Below, one piece after another: positions 14,201 through 25,999 of a stretch of DNA of 64,000 nucleotides; within the stretch, counting starts at the first letter, position 1, and each line of letters opens with the position of its first letter. The stretch lies in assembly GCF_000208865.1 (NCBI RefSeq), contig NC_018397.1:2542001-2606000 (forward strand), given 5' to 3'. Origin of the DNA: Neospora caninum Liverpool (Eukaryota > Apicomplexa > Conoidasida > Eucoccidiorida > Sarcocystidae). Both the position numbers and the translations under genes were made by a program. Under the pieces are notes generated by a model that was not told the origin of the DNA, did not search any database, and saw nothing but the letters and a program-made list of their open reading frames with translations.

Positions 14201-15335
14201 CGGCTTCCCAGTGTTCCGCGCAGGTTCCCCTGCCAGCGCGTAGTTTCACCGCAAGCGCGTCTGGGCTTGAATTCGACGCCAGTCTCGAGACGCGGCTGCT
14301 GCCTTTCTCGTTTCGCACACGTTTTCCACGCACATGCAAACAGTCTGCGTCAGGATGGGGGCTGCTGAAACGCAACGCGACACCGCGGCGCGTGTGTTCT
14401 TTTCCCGTTCCCTTCTCTCACATGCTGTGTGGGAATAATCTGCTTTCGCATCCCCTCTCCAGATGGCGACTGAAGCTTCCCCGGATGTGCGCGTGGCGGC
14501 GCGCGTGGCTCTCACGATGCTGCACAGGTGAGTCGCGTCTTGTTTTTGCTGTCCCGCGGCTTACCTTCTCGAGATGGGGACGGTTCCTTTCGGCACTGTG
14601 AGAGGAGGCTCCTAACTGGAAGTGCTTCTGTTCTGTTTTCCCCTGCAGAACCTTCGATGGAGCGACGCTGCGCCGAGTTTGCGGGTCTCTTGACGCGCGG
14701 ACCAAGGTAAGAAACGGCATTGAGGGGATTTTGAATCGGAAGACAGAGAATCTGGACCCGCGTGCACATGCTTCCTGCAGGCCCCGAGTGTACCGCGTCC
14801 GTGTGGCCACAGTTTTCGATACTGAAGTATCTGTTCAGAATTCGCTAGCGGTGTAGGCACGAGAGAGCTCTCGGAAAAAACCGTGTGACGCTTTGTTTTT
14901 TCGTAGATGGAGGGCTTCGTTTCGCGGACGACAAACCGAGAAATTGAAGACGTCTTGAAAACTGTGGAGGCAGGTCCCCCGGGGGGTGGACGCACCTCGT
15001 TAGCGTCCTCGCTGTCTTCGATCCCCGACGACAGCCGATCTGGTAAGCCTGCAGCCCGTCTTGATGGACGTTCCTCGGGAACAGACACACACGTTCCTTG
15101 CAACAGACTGTGTGCCTCCACCTTGCGAAGTTACCCGAGGTTACCCTTTCACGCAAATCTACTCGGCATGCTTCGGTGGTTTCCTGAATCCTCGCTTTTG
15201 CCATATATATATATGTATATTTATGTATATACAATCAGCGGGCGCCGATCTTTGTGTTTCTGTTCAGCTGGCCGTGGACAGAGTGGCAGCAACGGGGGCT
15301 ATCGACCTTTCTCTCTAGGCCCAGTGAAACCGTAG
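8217..15335 (+). CDS. TOG/CLASP-type HEAT-domain protein, about 1552 aa
   Basis: Eleven exons: 8217-10613, 11290-12675, 12774-12927, 13127-13245, 13371-13412, 13574-13689, 14054-14171, 14463-14527, 14649-14706, 14907-15042 and 15268-15335 (stop TAG). Every junction is GT-AG and in phase, giving 4659 nt. Residues 1 to about 1260 (two big exons) are Ser/Pro/Arg-rich and look disordered, except for a short coiled coil near 565-600 (LNPEERHRLRTVQHLVRQTQ). Residues about 1265-1490 are paired amphipathic helices: TIEETILPRLGVEVTKGDW, DVLRQALAGILAWLASP, STVAKNACLTLSDLFFFGK, SNEFLNEAVRSVLSTVCQF and then ARSTAASCLALLFQR. This matches the TOG domain of the CLASP/Crescerin class, including the 'SNEFL.EA' helix. 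Such domains bind tubulin and regulate microtubules, so a cytoskeletal role is inferred. An in-frame ATG at 8362 is an alternative start. Confidence 0.85.
15201..15230. repeat. TA-rich simple repeat in last intron of TOG gene
   Basis: A short TA/TATG stretch lies inside intron 10 (15043-15267). It is the only such array among this gene's introns, in contrast to the minus-strand genes further right. Confidence 0.8.
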
Positions 15336-17151
15336 TTCGCGTTGTGCGAGAGAGAGGCAAAACGCATCTTTGCGGGCCGATAACATACACATCATCCGCT
15401 TTGGTGGGTTCATATGCGACCAAAGTTTCGGAGGCGGTGCGCTGCAGTTTGCGGCTTCTGTCTCTAAAGGCAGTTTTCTTTTGCGCCTCTTCGGTGCAGG
15501 CAGCAATTTTCTCTTGCATTTCTCGTTACATTGGTGGTAATTCTTAAAAGACAGGGCATCCACAGCAGTTATGCCCTCTTGTCTGTCACAAACTGACTGG
15601 CGTCTGGTGAAAGGTCTTTAGTAACCAGGATTAGCAAAATAACCAAGCTGGGCTCGAATGTCTCGCTTTCCCTTTTCGGCGGATGCTGCCTCCAGTGTCG
15701 CTGCTCAAGGTGACGCCTCGTCTGCAGCCGGAACCACTTTTTAGCGACATGATACGGATCAGACACAACACAGGTCTGATCAGAAAAATAGCTGAGTGCT
15801 GACTCTCCTCAATACCTGTCAGAGAGAAACGGCCGAGCACAACGGGTACCCACTGAAAACAGTACGGTCGTGGGATCTGGTGTCAATGGCAAGACGGTGG
15901 TGGTTTCTTGGTGGACCTGCAGAGACATTGTTTGCACAGATCGTCGTTAAACTTCGACTTTTCAAAGAAAAGACAGACCACTGTCTATCCAGTAGCTGTG
16001 TTATTCGCTGTAGAGAGCGATGCCACACGACCGTCGATACCATTAACCCCCATAGGCGGATGAACAACACAAGCACTCCGGTCTTCAGCTTCGTACTGAA
16101 AAGAAACTTAGCTACGGGTGGAGTTGAATGCGCTGCTCAAGAAAAAAAACACCAAAAGGAACTGTCTTGAAGCATTACATACTGTAGTTACGATTCTCCG
16201 TCACCTACGGTCGTATTCTCACGGCGCTTTCCGGAGAGGACTACACCTTGTGCATGGTAGTTCTGAGAAAACTTCACTAACGAATGAGGCACGAAAATAT
16301 GAACAATGAATGGATCGGGTGAAAACTAATACACATTATCGTCTGTGTGTGTGTTAAACGGACGCGTCTGCGGGGGGACATTTTCCATTCCACGTCTGCA
16401 CACCGGAAGGACGCGCTAAAAGTCTGTACCTGGTCCTGTAACGACTAGCTCCTCCTCGTTTTCGTGGCGTTAGAAAGAGCCCAATTTCGCACGTACTCCC
16501 CATGCAACTTTACTGCCTAGAAACTACGATTTCGCACCCGAGGTGACGCGATATGCTGACCTCTTTCACTGGGCCACGCCAGCATACACCTATCCATTGG
16601 TAAGGAAGTCGTCTACCTCGAAAATAAAGTAAATGTGGAAGGGTGAGTGTACACTGCCACAGACCACCTCTCCGTTTGCATCTCGGACGGAAGCAAACGA
16701 CTAAAATGTCTCTGGTGTGTGATAAACGCCAGAGAGTTTCATAGCATGGTTAGGCTTGAAAAACCCCCTCGAAGCCACGACTGGCGTCGCGATTGCAGCC
16801 ACACACTCCACGGCGTTGAGCGTGTGCTGGCTTGTCGCTAGTCTTCCACCACATGCGCGGAGATTCACTGAATGCCACTCAAGGTGTCGTGGGCTGGTTC
16901 ACCCGCGTTGCACCGGAGAAACTGAAGGGTTCTGTTGTATATCGGTATGCACACGTCTGTGTAGAAGTTTATGCGTACTGTGGCTCTGATGAATCCGTTG
17001 CTTGCTAGAAGTGGACAATCCGCAGGGAATACGTCAACATCTCATGGTCGCTACGTGACTCGCGAATTGTGACTAATTTTGCCGGGGACCAGCCGTGTTG
17101 CCGTTGCTTTTGCTTTGTTTCTGACAAGGATTTCGGGGGCGGTGATTAATC
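15336..17151. other. Intergenic region, no supported gene
   Basis: 1.8 kb between the TOG-gene stop and the HSP21 start codon. No open frame with splice support or a recognisable domain was seen on either strand. It should include the HSP21 promoter. I did not find a convincing heat-shock element (inverted GAA/TTC repeats) just upstream. Confidence 0.55.
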
Positions 17152-19255
17152 ATGGCATCCACAAAGTCGAGTTCTTCCAAAGCGCCAGGCACCGATTCTG
17201 AGACACCGAGCGCTCATAGACATGCAAGCCACGCCGTGGGTGGTGTATCGCACACAGTGAGTCGTCGTACAACGCAAGAAGTGGAGGGGGTTTCGTTCGC
17301 AGTAAGGCACGCCTCCGTGTAGGATGGCTCTTTCAGCAAGCGAATGTACTCGGTATCCGTCCCTGCTCTTCACGAACTATTTAGATTGATTCATTTCTCG
17401 AGGGCTTTTCAGAGACATGGGGACGGGTCTGTGGCGGGCGACGAAGTATTTCTTCTAGCTACAGCCTGAGCTCGGCTGCGTGCTAATGCTTCTGCTGGTT
17501 AGTTAACGTGCAAGTAGGGGAGGAGATTTCTTTGCCTCACTGTCTACGATACACAACGTGGACAACGAAATTACCATGTAGAGTGATTCGACTCATCACG
17601 TTCTTTCCTTGTATATGACAACTTGCTGTTCCGTCGGTGATTGTACGCAGTATAACTGGGACGAGTTTCGTCATTTTCTCGACAGTCAGGTACGTCTCCG
17701 TAGACTGAGAGTGATATGGGAAGCCGTATGCGTGATCTGTTAACAGTATTACTCAACCTCTAACAAATACACACATCCTGAGTATCCTGGTGTCTAGCTG
17801 CCTCGCCAACACATGTCTGCGTTACCGAGGTCACCAAGCATAAGGCCAAGACGGAAATCCCCTATCCAGCAGTCATGAATGAACCTTTTTTGAGGGCTGC
17901 CTGCCATTCCACGTGTCGAATAATCCGGAAGAGTCATTCATTTGTGAGGAATTTTTCGCTCACGTTAGCAGGTAACGACGGAGCGTGATTCCGTTAATTA
18001 AACGTTTTACCGTTCTGCCAGTGTCGTAGCTAATCCAATTTCGGTGCGTACCACAGTGGATTGGGCCAAATGGAAGCCGTCACGGTGTCCTTGTAAACGT
18101 GCAACTTCAGAGGTAACGGCTTGGCGAATATGGGGTATTCGCAGCGTTATCGTGTCGTGTCACTTGTCCGATCAAACGGCAACGAAGGCGCGCTGCACTT
18201 TTAACACCTGCTAGTGGGAAGGTATGGCATAATTTCCAGTCGGGCGTTGTGCGATGTTCTCTTAACAGGGAACGCTGTGGCACTCCGCTGTCCTTGGCGC
18301 GCCTGCGAGTGTCGCGCCAAACACGATCTTTGAGCTTGCACCGACAACAGCAGAAGCTGGCAAGGCAATCGCTTTTCGACCCCGTCTTGACGCTTACTAT
18401 GACGCTGCCTCACATAAGATCGTCATGCTTTTCGACCTTCCCGGGTTTGAAAAGAAAGATATTTCCGTCGAGGTCGACGACCATGCCATCATCATTTCGG
18501 GTTAGTTCCTCATGCTGCGGGAAAGCGTGTTATTTTACGCCTCCGAATACACCCGTGTTTGTCTCGAAAGGTAACCGCGGCTCGCTGGAGGAGTTTCTGC
18601 TTGTTGACGATGACTGAGATACATACAGCCTGATATGCGCAGCAGATGTGGGGACATGGTACAGTGTAAACATGATGAGTAAGTTGACATACATTTTTTA
18701 GTTCGGAATCATTGGCCAGATGACCCTTTATTCCGCCGTCCAGTAGTTTATGCAGTACTACAGAACCACGGTAGTTTTGTCACTCTGACAGTTCCACATA
18801 TGGTACTCTTCTCTCGCGACTACGAGTAACATTCATTCGAGGAGTACTATCATTGCTACTCTCTGATAAAAACCTCATCGTGCTTTCAAGACGGGTGTCT
18901 CCGGGATGACTGTGCACGAAAGAAAGGTGGCGCTCCTCGCCATGCGAGAGAGAGCTGTAGCCTGCACGCTAAAACAGCCATGATCGTCCGGTACGCGTAA
19001 CTTGGGGCGTCGTGCATCTGCTGCGTTTTTTCAGGAACTCGGGATCGACTGAAAGACAAGGACTTGTTCGGGGAGAAGAGCCGTGAACTCATCAAGGAGC
19101 GCGCCTTCGGTCACTTTTGCCGAAAGTTCCAGCTGCCGACAAATGCAGTTGAAGAGTCGGTCTCGGCAACCATGACCGGAGGCGTTCTGGAGGTAACCGT
19201 GGAAACCCGTGAACAAGAGACTTCCCAAACCAAAAAGAAGATTGAAATCTCGTAA
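17152..19255 (+). CDS. HSP21: Small heat-shock protein, alpha-crystallin family (HSP21)
   Basis: Three exons: 17152-17256, 18269-18500 and 19035-19255 (stop TAA), with phases 0 and 1 closing to 185 aa (about 20.5 kDa). Residues 1-70 form a Ser/Ala-rich N-terminal arm. The alpha-crystallin domain spans roughly 74-170. It opens with PRLDAYYDAASHKIVMLFD, continues with LPGFEKKDISVEV, and ends with the family signature AxxxxGVLxVxV, seen as ATMTGGVLEVTV at 157-168. The short tail ends KKKIEIS and supplies a likely I-x-I/V-type contact. The family forms oligomeric, ATP-independent holdase chaperones. Toxoplasma has five: Hsp20, Hsp21, Hsp28, Hsp29 and Hsp30/BAG1. The length is too short for BAG1 (229 aa). 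The HSP21 symbol rests on size and on remembered linkage to GAC, so HSP20 remains possible. Intron 1 is long (1012 bp). Confidence 0.85.
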
Positions 19256-20612
19256 TCGCTCACGACAGTCAACAACAAAAGAGTAGCAAGAACGATGATG
19301 GTCAGCCAGTTGAGATTAGGAAGCCGAACACATTTTTAGAGCGACGTGCTTTTTCTGTCGGCATGATCTCGTAAGATCAAGGCATCGTAGCGCTTCGTAC
19401 TTGCAGAAACACATAAATATCCGTGCACGCGTGCAAATGAGCAAAACATGGAGGAAACCATGTTCGTTGGTCACGTGAAAAAACAAATATGGATGGCATA
19501 CGCTTCAAGAATGGGAACTTCGAATCCTCCGCATATGCACGTATTCCAGTCACACCGTAGAGAAAACTGTTACACACATCCGTGTAGCGTGAGGTAGTTC
19601 GTCTGTTCCCTGTTGAGCCTCGTATGCAAGTGTTTGCAGTGGCGGTGACTGTGGAAGCAGTAAGCACTCATTAGTTTTCAAAGGTTATATTTACGAGTAA
19701 CTAAAGATTTCTACTCCAATTCGTTACTGCGTGTACAATTGCGTAGAAATGTGCGTCAACGTCTGCTGAAACCGAGGGTCGGCGACCCGTCTCCAGCGTC
19801 CCTGTATCCCTCGCTCAGCATGTGGTTCCACACGGGACGAAAGCGGTGACTGAAAAACTGAAGAACGGAATGCGCGAGCATTTCTGCCTCAATCAGGCAT
19901 GCGTGAGTGAGTCGGCGGTCTCAGAGGACGACCTGGCCGCGTGATATCCGTTATATTATGAGCAAAACTTTTATCGACAGGCGAACACGGAGGTGCGGCA
20001 AACGCCACCCGCAGCAAGACACAGCTGCAGCGAGACGCAAACGCCGCCTAAAACAGCGATGATCGGGTGTACGCACACTGGAGAGCGTGCCCAGACAGTG
20101 AGCTAGAAGGTGTGACAAGAGGTAAAAAATCGTGGAGAGTTGCTTTCCCGGAGGTCACGACACAGAGCGCTGCAGGGAGACAACGGACAAAGCTTTGAGC
20201 ATCGTGAAATTTATACTGACACACCACAGACAGAAACCCCGAAGAGGGTCTGTACACCTGTATTGATATCCAGAGGCTACCCGATCGCAGTCGCACTGCT
20301 CCACAGTTCGTTGACGTAGGAGTATGTCCCGAAGTGTCACCACAACGCCGAATGGTTTGCGCTCACTTTCGTCGATCCCGCAAGAATATGCCAACCACAG
20401 CACTACACAACACTCAAAAAGTGAGCCACTCCAGCTCCGCGCGTTCACCCTTGCCGTTCGTTTTCACTCTTCCCTCACTTCTCCGTGAAACGGGTGGAAA
20501 GCGGACACCTGCGACACGCTCTGGAAAGAAAATGCTTCTTCCGCTGTAACTTCCCGGAAGAGCGGCCGCCTCTCGTGTCTGACTCTTGCCGCTTGAAACA
20601 CACTTCCCTCTG
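19256..20612. other. Convergent intergenic region (3' ends of HSP21 and AATF)
   Basis: 1.36 kb between two genes that point at each other, so it should hold both 3' UTRs. No coding signal, tRNA or repeat array was recognised. Confidence 0.6.
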
Positions 20613-23600
20613 TTAGTCGTTAGCAAACAACTGCCGCATGAGTCGGTCCACCATAGCTTCGTCGCCCGCACCGGGGAGGGCGTCTAGATTCGGCTGCCAC
20701 GGAGTTGCAGTCTGCAACAGAGCGACACACGCGACACAACCAGGAGCCGCGTGATTTCTGAAACGCTGTCTCCCAAACGAAACGGTCGCTACGCTCATAG
20801 TCCTGCACACTGCATGAGACGAAAAAAAGAGCAGCTGTTTGCCTGGAATCGGTCCAGAAGTCTCACAAATTCCCTCACCATCAGATTCTGAAGTTTCTCA
20901 ATGGGCTGGTATCGAATTTTCCTGCCCTTCGATGCCCGGCGATCCACGTCCTTTCGTCCGCCTGTTGGTGCCGTCAAACATTTTGCACGACAAAGAGAAG
21001 ACCAGAAAGCACGCAGTCCTCGTCATGACGCATGCGAAGCTACTCTCGAGCGTCTCGTGTCCAGTACCAGTCATAAGGGGGGGAGGGGAGAGCATGCTTT
21101 CTGTCGAAAGACTGCGGGGATATCAGCCACGTGAACGACAACCCCTCGAGACAACCAGAGAGAAAAGACGCAATCTAAAAACGGAGCGTGGACGACCTTG
21201 TCTCAGAGACTATCACTCCCACTACGATGGTGTTGATCATACTAGCATCTGAGAGGTAGTTTTCTCTCGCTGTGTTAATACGAGCGATAACAGTAATCCA
21301 TATATTACGCATAGAATATCATTGATCTCGTGCGATGCACAACGAACTAAACACACGTGTTGGATGCCAGAAACAGGCGATCTTTCTTTCTCGCAGTACC
21401 CGCCTTCCCGGGGTGTGGTTCTGCATTCTACACAAACAGCGCTACCATCAAATCGGGACGACCGGTGTGTGCTGCTGATGGCAGACGACACAAGATTCAC
21501 GGTCCTCATGACGATGGAAGTTTTCGGACTTACGGTTTAATTTATTCCGAAGCTTCAGCAAGTTCTTCTCTCGATCGAGTGTATCTGAGGAGTCTCTGTG
21601 AGTTTTCCGCGTATGCACACAGCCCAGACACCGAAAGCGGAATATGAGTCTCGTCCCTCTGTGTCGTCTAGCCACCTCTGGAGAAGCACCAATTCAGGAA
21701 ATTCAGGAGCGTGCGCGTCCTCTGTGTCCCAGCTCGCTTCTCCGCGCCGTGGCGGGTCCTTCATGCAGCGAATCTCCAGAGTCTGTCGCTGTCCGAATCC
21801 TTACGCGCCGCATGAACCAGAGGCAGAGACGGGAGCAAATGTTTGAAACAGACAAAGTTAGATATACGGCGGGGCGGAACTTAAACGTGCAACATACTCT
21901 AACTAGATCGAGACACGCAAGCATGTCCCCAATTCGAAGAAAAGGGAGTACATACGAGGCCAGTGGAGGAAGACGAGAGGGGATATAAGCACAGGGGGGA
22001 TCCAACACGGAGGAAAGCTGCAAATGTGCACGGAAGCAGCCGAAAAAGGAGGAAGCAACAGAGCAGACAACGGCAGTTCAAATGGAAAATGCACGTTCAA
22101 AGGACACTTACACAGCTCCACCTTGTTGAATGACTTGTTTGAGCAGCTCGACGTAGAAATCCTGAAGAGGCAGCGAACGCACGCGCAGTTCTCTGTGTCT
22201 GTTAAACTGCCGGGACGTTGGTGGCAAAACAGAGAGGCGTCAGAGAACCAGCAAGAGCGCCCGCGGCGCCGGACGCCACTCGGCAGCGCTTTCTCGTCGA
22301 CAATCAATCTGGGGAAACTACAGAGAGGTACGCCAGGGGCAAAAACACGACGTGCACCACAATAGGGCACCTGTGTCTTTCTGAGACGTAAGGCTCCGGT
22401 GGAGAGATGATGGCAAACTGCTCACTCCGTCATCGTAGAAGTCGTGTTTCAGAAGGTCTGAAATAAGCGCAGCTTCCTCTCCCGCTGCCCTGCCGTCCTT
22501 CCCCAGGTCGCCTGCTCGGCAACGACTGAGTTTCTGAAGCGTCGAGCAGCCAACAACGTGACAGGGGACGCATGCGCCGCTGTCTGCATGCGCGCTGGAG
22601 CCAGTGAAAGGGGAGGACGGAGAAGGCGCAGGGGGCGGCACGTGAGCGATGCGCAGCGCGCGGGTCAGAAGCCGAGAAAACTGAGTCGACATGGCGTGCT
22701 GCAGCTGCGCAGAGGGCGGCTGGTTCAGAGCCTTGAAAGTCTGCGAGCGCGGCTGAAGAAACACGCCGCGAGCAAGGAGACACAGACTCAGACGTCTCGT
22801 GAGAATTCCAACCGCTCTCGAACAGAGTGATACGCAACTTCTTCCACGGGATGTACGTATACAGTCAGAAATCCCGATAGCCACCAAACACCTCAGCTAT
22901 AGATATATCTACAGATAAATACATATATATATATATAATGTTTTGCGTCGACGTCGCCATATTTATGCAGGGACTGGAAGCATCGACACCCGTTCTCTAC
23001 GAGAAAAACGTATCAGCCGGGACTCTGCAGCCTCAGTACGAAACACAAGCCCCCCCTGGCGTTTTTTTAATGATCGAAAATGCGCAGGTGGGACCGCTGG
23101 TCGGGCCCAGCTTCACGTTTGCCTCGAAAATGGTCTGCTGGCGGTTGTACGGCTCTTCGCCCGACTCTTTGCGGACCGAGGAACCTTCAGGGACGCGGAC
23201 GAAAAGACGAACTCGCGCCAGGAAAAAGAAAACCTCTGCTGCCACGGCCCCGCACCAACCTCTTGGTGTTCTCAGGGAAATTCAAAGAACGCGCGGCGCG
23301 GTCGCAACCACAAAGAAAGGGAGACAAAAAGAGCAGGAGAGGGACAAACAGAGGCGGGAGCAGAGGAAACGCGGAGTGTTCGAGGAAACTTACGTCGACA
23401 GTGGCGTGCCAGGCGTCGGCGTTTTCGAGACACAACCGTCGGGTTTTTCGCCTCCACAGCGCGTCGACAGTCTCGGTCCATACAGTCGCTTCGCGAGGCT
23501 GCGCGACAGCTTTCTCATCTCCGGATGCCAGTTCCTCGTCGCCCTCATCATCATCTGAAACCTTTCGTTTTCTTCCGCCTGTACTGGTTCGCTCTTCTGC

Positions 23601-24314
23601 TGGGCCCGACGGGTTCTGCGCAGTCAGCCACCGCCGGCGACGCGCCTCCCACGACTCCACCTCTGGACCCAGTCGGTGGTCAGCTGTACATACACCTGGA
23701 TCTTCTCCGTCCTCATCTTCGGAGTCAGGCTGAAGGCCGCCCTGTTCGAACAAGGCGCCCTGGAGAGTGAGCAAGTCGCTCACGAGGCCCGCGGCTTCGT
23801 CGCGCAGCCCACTGAGAGATGCGGCAAGAGAAGACGGTTCTTCCTTTGCTTCCGCGGATTCCAAGCACTCCCCAAGGAGCGCAAACATATGCGCATTCGG
23901 AAGGCGGTTCGCCTCCCGGAGGCCGGTGTTCAGCCGGATGCGCAGAGCGAGGAGGTCCGAGATAATGCTCTGCTGTCTTTGCACCTTTCGCGCCTTCTTC
24001 CGCTGGTGTTCGGGAGACTGCTCGGGAGCGGTCAATCGAAAGCCGGCCTCCTGCCTCGCAGTCTTCTGTTCTTTAGCCTTCAGACGATCTGCTGCCGACA
24101 ACAGACCCGCGTTCAGCTCGAGCCTCCACCCCGACCCTTGCTTCTTCTCAGTCTCCTTGCCTTGCACGCGGGTCTTCTGCCTGCTCTGGAGCACAGGGGA
24201 TTCCTCGGTTTCCGACTCCTCCGGCTCGGAGTCCACAGACTCCACGCTGCCCTCGCCTTCCGCTGCCTCCGTAGAGGAAGAGAGAGAGTCGTCCATCTCC
24301 GGCAATAGCGGCAT
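20613..24314 (-). CDS. AATF/Bfr2 (Che-1) ribosome-biogenesis protein
   Basis: Six minus-strand exons: 24314-23394, 22740-22426, 22161-22112, 21595-21534, 20961-20879 and 20711-20613 (stop TAA). Phases 0, 0, 2, 1, 0 all close, giving 509 aa; exon 2 may begin 12 nt earlier at 22752. Residues 1-110 are acidic, then basic. The AATF leucine-zipper region at about 111-140 reads SIISDLLALRIRLNTGLREA then NRLPN. SQTFKALNQ begins the second conserved block. The TRAUB domain is spread over the small exons: DDGDFYVELLKQVIQQ across exons 2-3, then VDRRASKGRKIRY and IEKLQNLM in exon 5. The C-terminus DRLMRQLFAND matches the family's short conserved end. In yeast and man the protein acts in the nucleolus in the small-subunit processome. 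The start is uncertain because the frame stays open upstream of the ATG. Confidence 0.88.
22923..22937. repeat. (TA)n in intron 1 of AATF gene
   Basis: A short TA dinucleotide array lies in the intron between the first and second AATF exons. Confidence 0.85.
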
Positions 24315-24498
24315 TGTCGGGTCTCGCAGGTAGTCGGAGACACGAGAGAGAAGAACGCTCGAACAAGGCGACAAAGTGCCCAGTGCCAAGAAGAGGCTGA
24401 GCTTACAGATGGGGCAGAAGAGAAGAGAGAAAAGAGAGAGGAGAGGGACACAGGAAGAAACCTATCGAAGAAGAGAACAGACGGGAGCGACAGGAAAA

Positions 24499-24531
24499 GG
24501 GGGGGGGTGGGGGGGGGGTGGGGGGGGGGGG
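24499..24531. repeat. Poly-G tract with two T interruptions
   Basis: G runs of about 9, 9 and 12 are separated by single T residues within 33 bp. This is a strong G-quadruplex candidate on the plus strand, about 190 bp upstream of the AATF start codon on the template side. Confidence 0.9.
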
Positions 24532-24711
24532 ATGTCTGAGGACGGTCTGCGACTTGAAGCCGATGAGGAAACGGACAGAAGACGAGGAAGGCAGGCAGAT
24601 GCAAGAAGTGGAAAAGAGACTATTCGATCTGAGAAGTAAAAACGGGATGCCGACAAACGGCGAAGACGGGCAGAAGAGCGAAGAAGAGCGGGCGCGAAAC
24701 GAGTGAAGGAG

Positions 24712-24966
24712 ACGGAGAGGGTGGAGAGAGACGGAGAGGGTGGAGAGAGACGGAGAGGGTGAAGAGAGACGGAGAGGGTGGAGAGAGACGGAGAGGGTGG
24801 AGAGAGACGGAGAGGGTGGAGAGAGACGGAGAGGGTGGAGAGAGACGGAGAGGGTGGAGAGAGACGGAGAGGGTGGAGAGAGACGGAGAGGGTGGAGAGA
24901 GACGGAGAGGGTGGAAAGAGACGGAGAGGGTGGAGAGAGACGGAGAGGGTGGAGAGAGACGGACGG
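24712..24966. repeat. 19-bp minisatellite, 13 copies
   Basis: Thirteen near-perfect tandem copies of a 19-bp unit (cggagagggtggagagaga). Only two single-base variants are seen, at about 24761 (tgaagag) and 24915 (tggaaag). The unit length is 1 modulo 3, so each frame cycles through the same three peptide phases, and no frame has a stop. Confidence 0.95.
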
Positions 24967-25912
24967 GGCTGCAAGAAGGCAAGAGGAAAGGCCAGAGAAA
25001 AGGAACGAGAGAAGGAAGGCCTAGAGAAAAGGGGAAATGGGCGGGCAACCCGAATGGAGCTTTTCAAACAACAGAAGAAGATCTTCAGTCTCGCCCGTGC
25101 AATTTTCGCAAGTCGACGGAGCAGATTCGACGAAGGCAACTCAAGCAAGAAGCGAGACTGGAGAGAGAAAAGCGGGTAGCGAAGGTTATGGAAAAGGAGG
25201 GTTGAGTTTCAGGAAGGCGAGAAACCAAAAAGAGAGCAAAAAGACGGGCAGAATTGAGTGGATTGACTCTCGTTTTTTTACTTTCGATGGTCGGCTCGGG
25301 GAACGGGCGTGCGCGCGAAACCCAGATGTGCGCGACTGCCTCATGGAGTTCCGGCCGGGATAAAGCGCGAGGTTCGCGCGACGCTTCGCTGGAAAGACGC
25401 TTTTTCGGCCTTAACTTTCCCTGCAAATTTTGACGCCGACACATGTGAAAAGGCAGGAACTCTGAAAGATCTCAGGAGGGGCTTTCTTTGGACGACTGGA
25501 GAGTGTTGCCAGCGCGAGCATGCAGACAGGCGCAGCCCCACAAGGTTAGAAAAAAGGAAGGAAATCGGCAACTTCAAGTCCTTAAACTCTTCCGCCTGCC
25601 TATTTTTCTACCGTTCTTATAACGCTCTGAAAAATCCGAGAAGACAATCAAAGAAAGAAGCCGCAGGCTCCTGAAGCGTTTCGGTTTTTGTGTCCCCGCT
25701 GCGAGGCATCTGTCGCTCCGAGACGCCAGCGGGAAAATTGCGATGCTTCTCACCGCTCTTGCTGGCCGTCATCTGACTGCATGCTCTCAGTCAAACCACA
25801 GAAACTCGCCTGTTGGAAAGCCACCTGCCTGGACATCTACAGCATCGATGAAACACAAAATATGCACACAGCCATAGCGCTGCAGACTTACCTACATTGA
25901 AACACGCCCTCT

Positions 25913-25914
<2 letters not shown>

Positions 25915-25944
<30 letters not shown>

Positions 25945-25954
25945 TGTATGTATG

Positions 25955-25998
<44 letters not shown>
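25915..25998. repeat. (TATG)n then (TA)n microsatellite
   Basis: About eleven copies of TATG run directly into about twenty TA dinucleotides. It is the largest compound microsatellite in the window and is intergenic. Confidence 0.95.

Positions 25999-25999
<1 letters not shown>

Noticed and set aside
17152..19255. Identification of the small heat-shock gene as the bradyzoite antigen BAG1/Hsp30.
   Set aside because: The spliced product is 185 aa, clearly shorter than BAG1 (229 aa), although the crystallin signature is the same.
24620..25205. Long open frames on both strands with repeating peptides (RDGEGGERRRGW and LSTLSVSLHPLR types).
   Set aside because: They are produced by the stop-free 19-bp minisatellite in every frame, with no splice or domain support.
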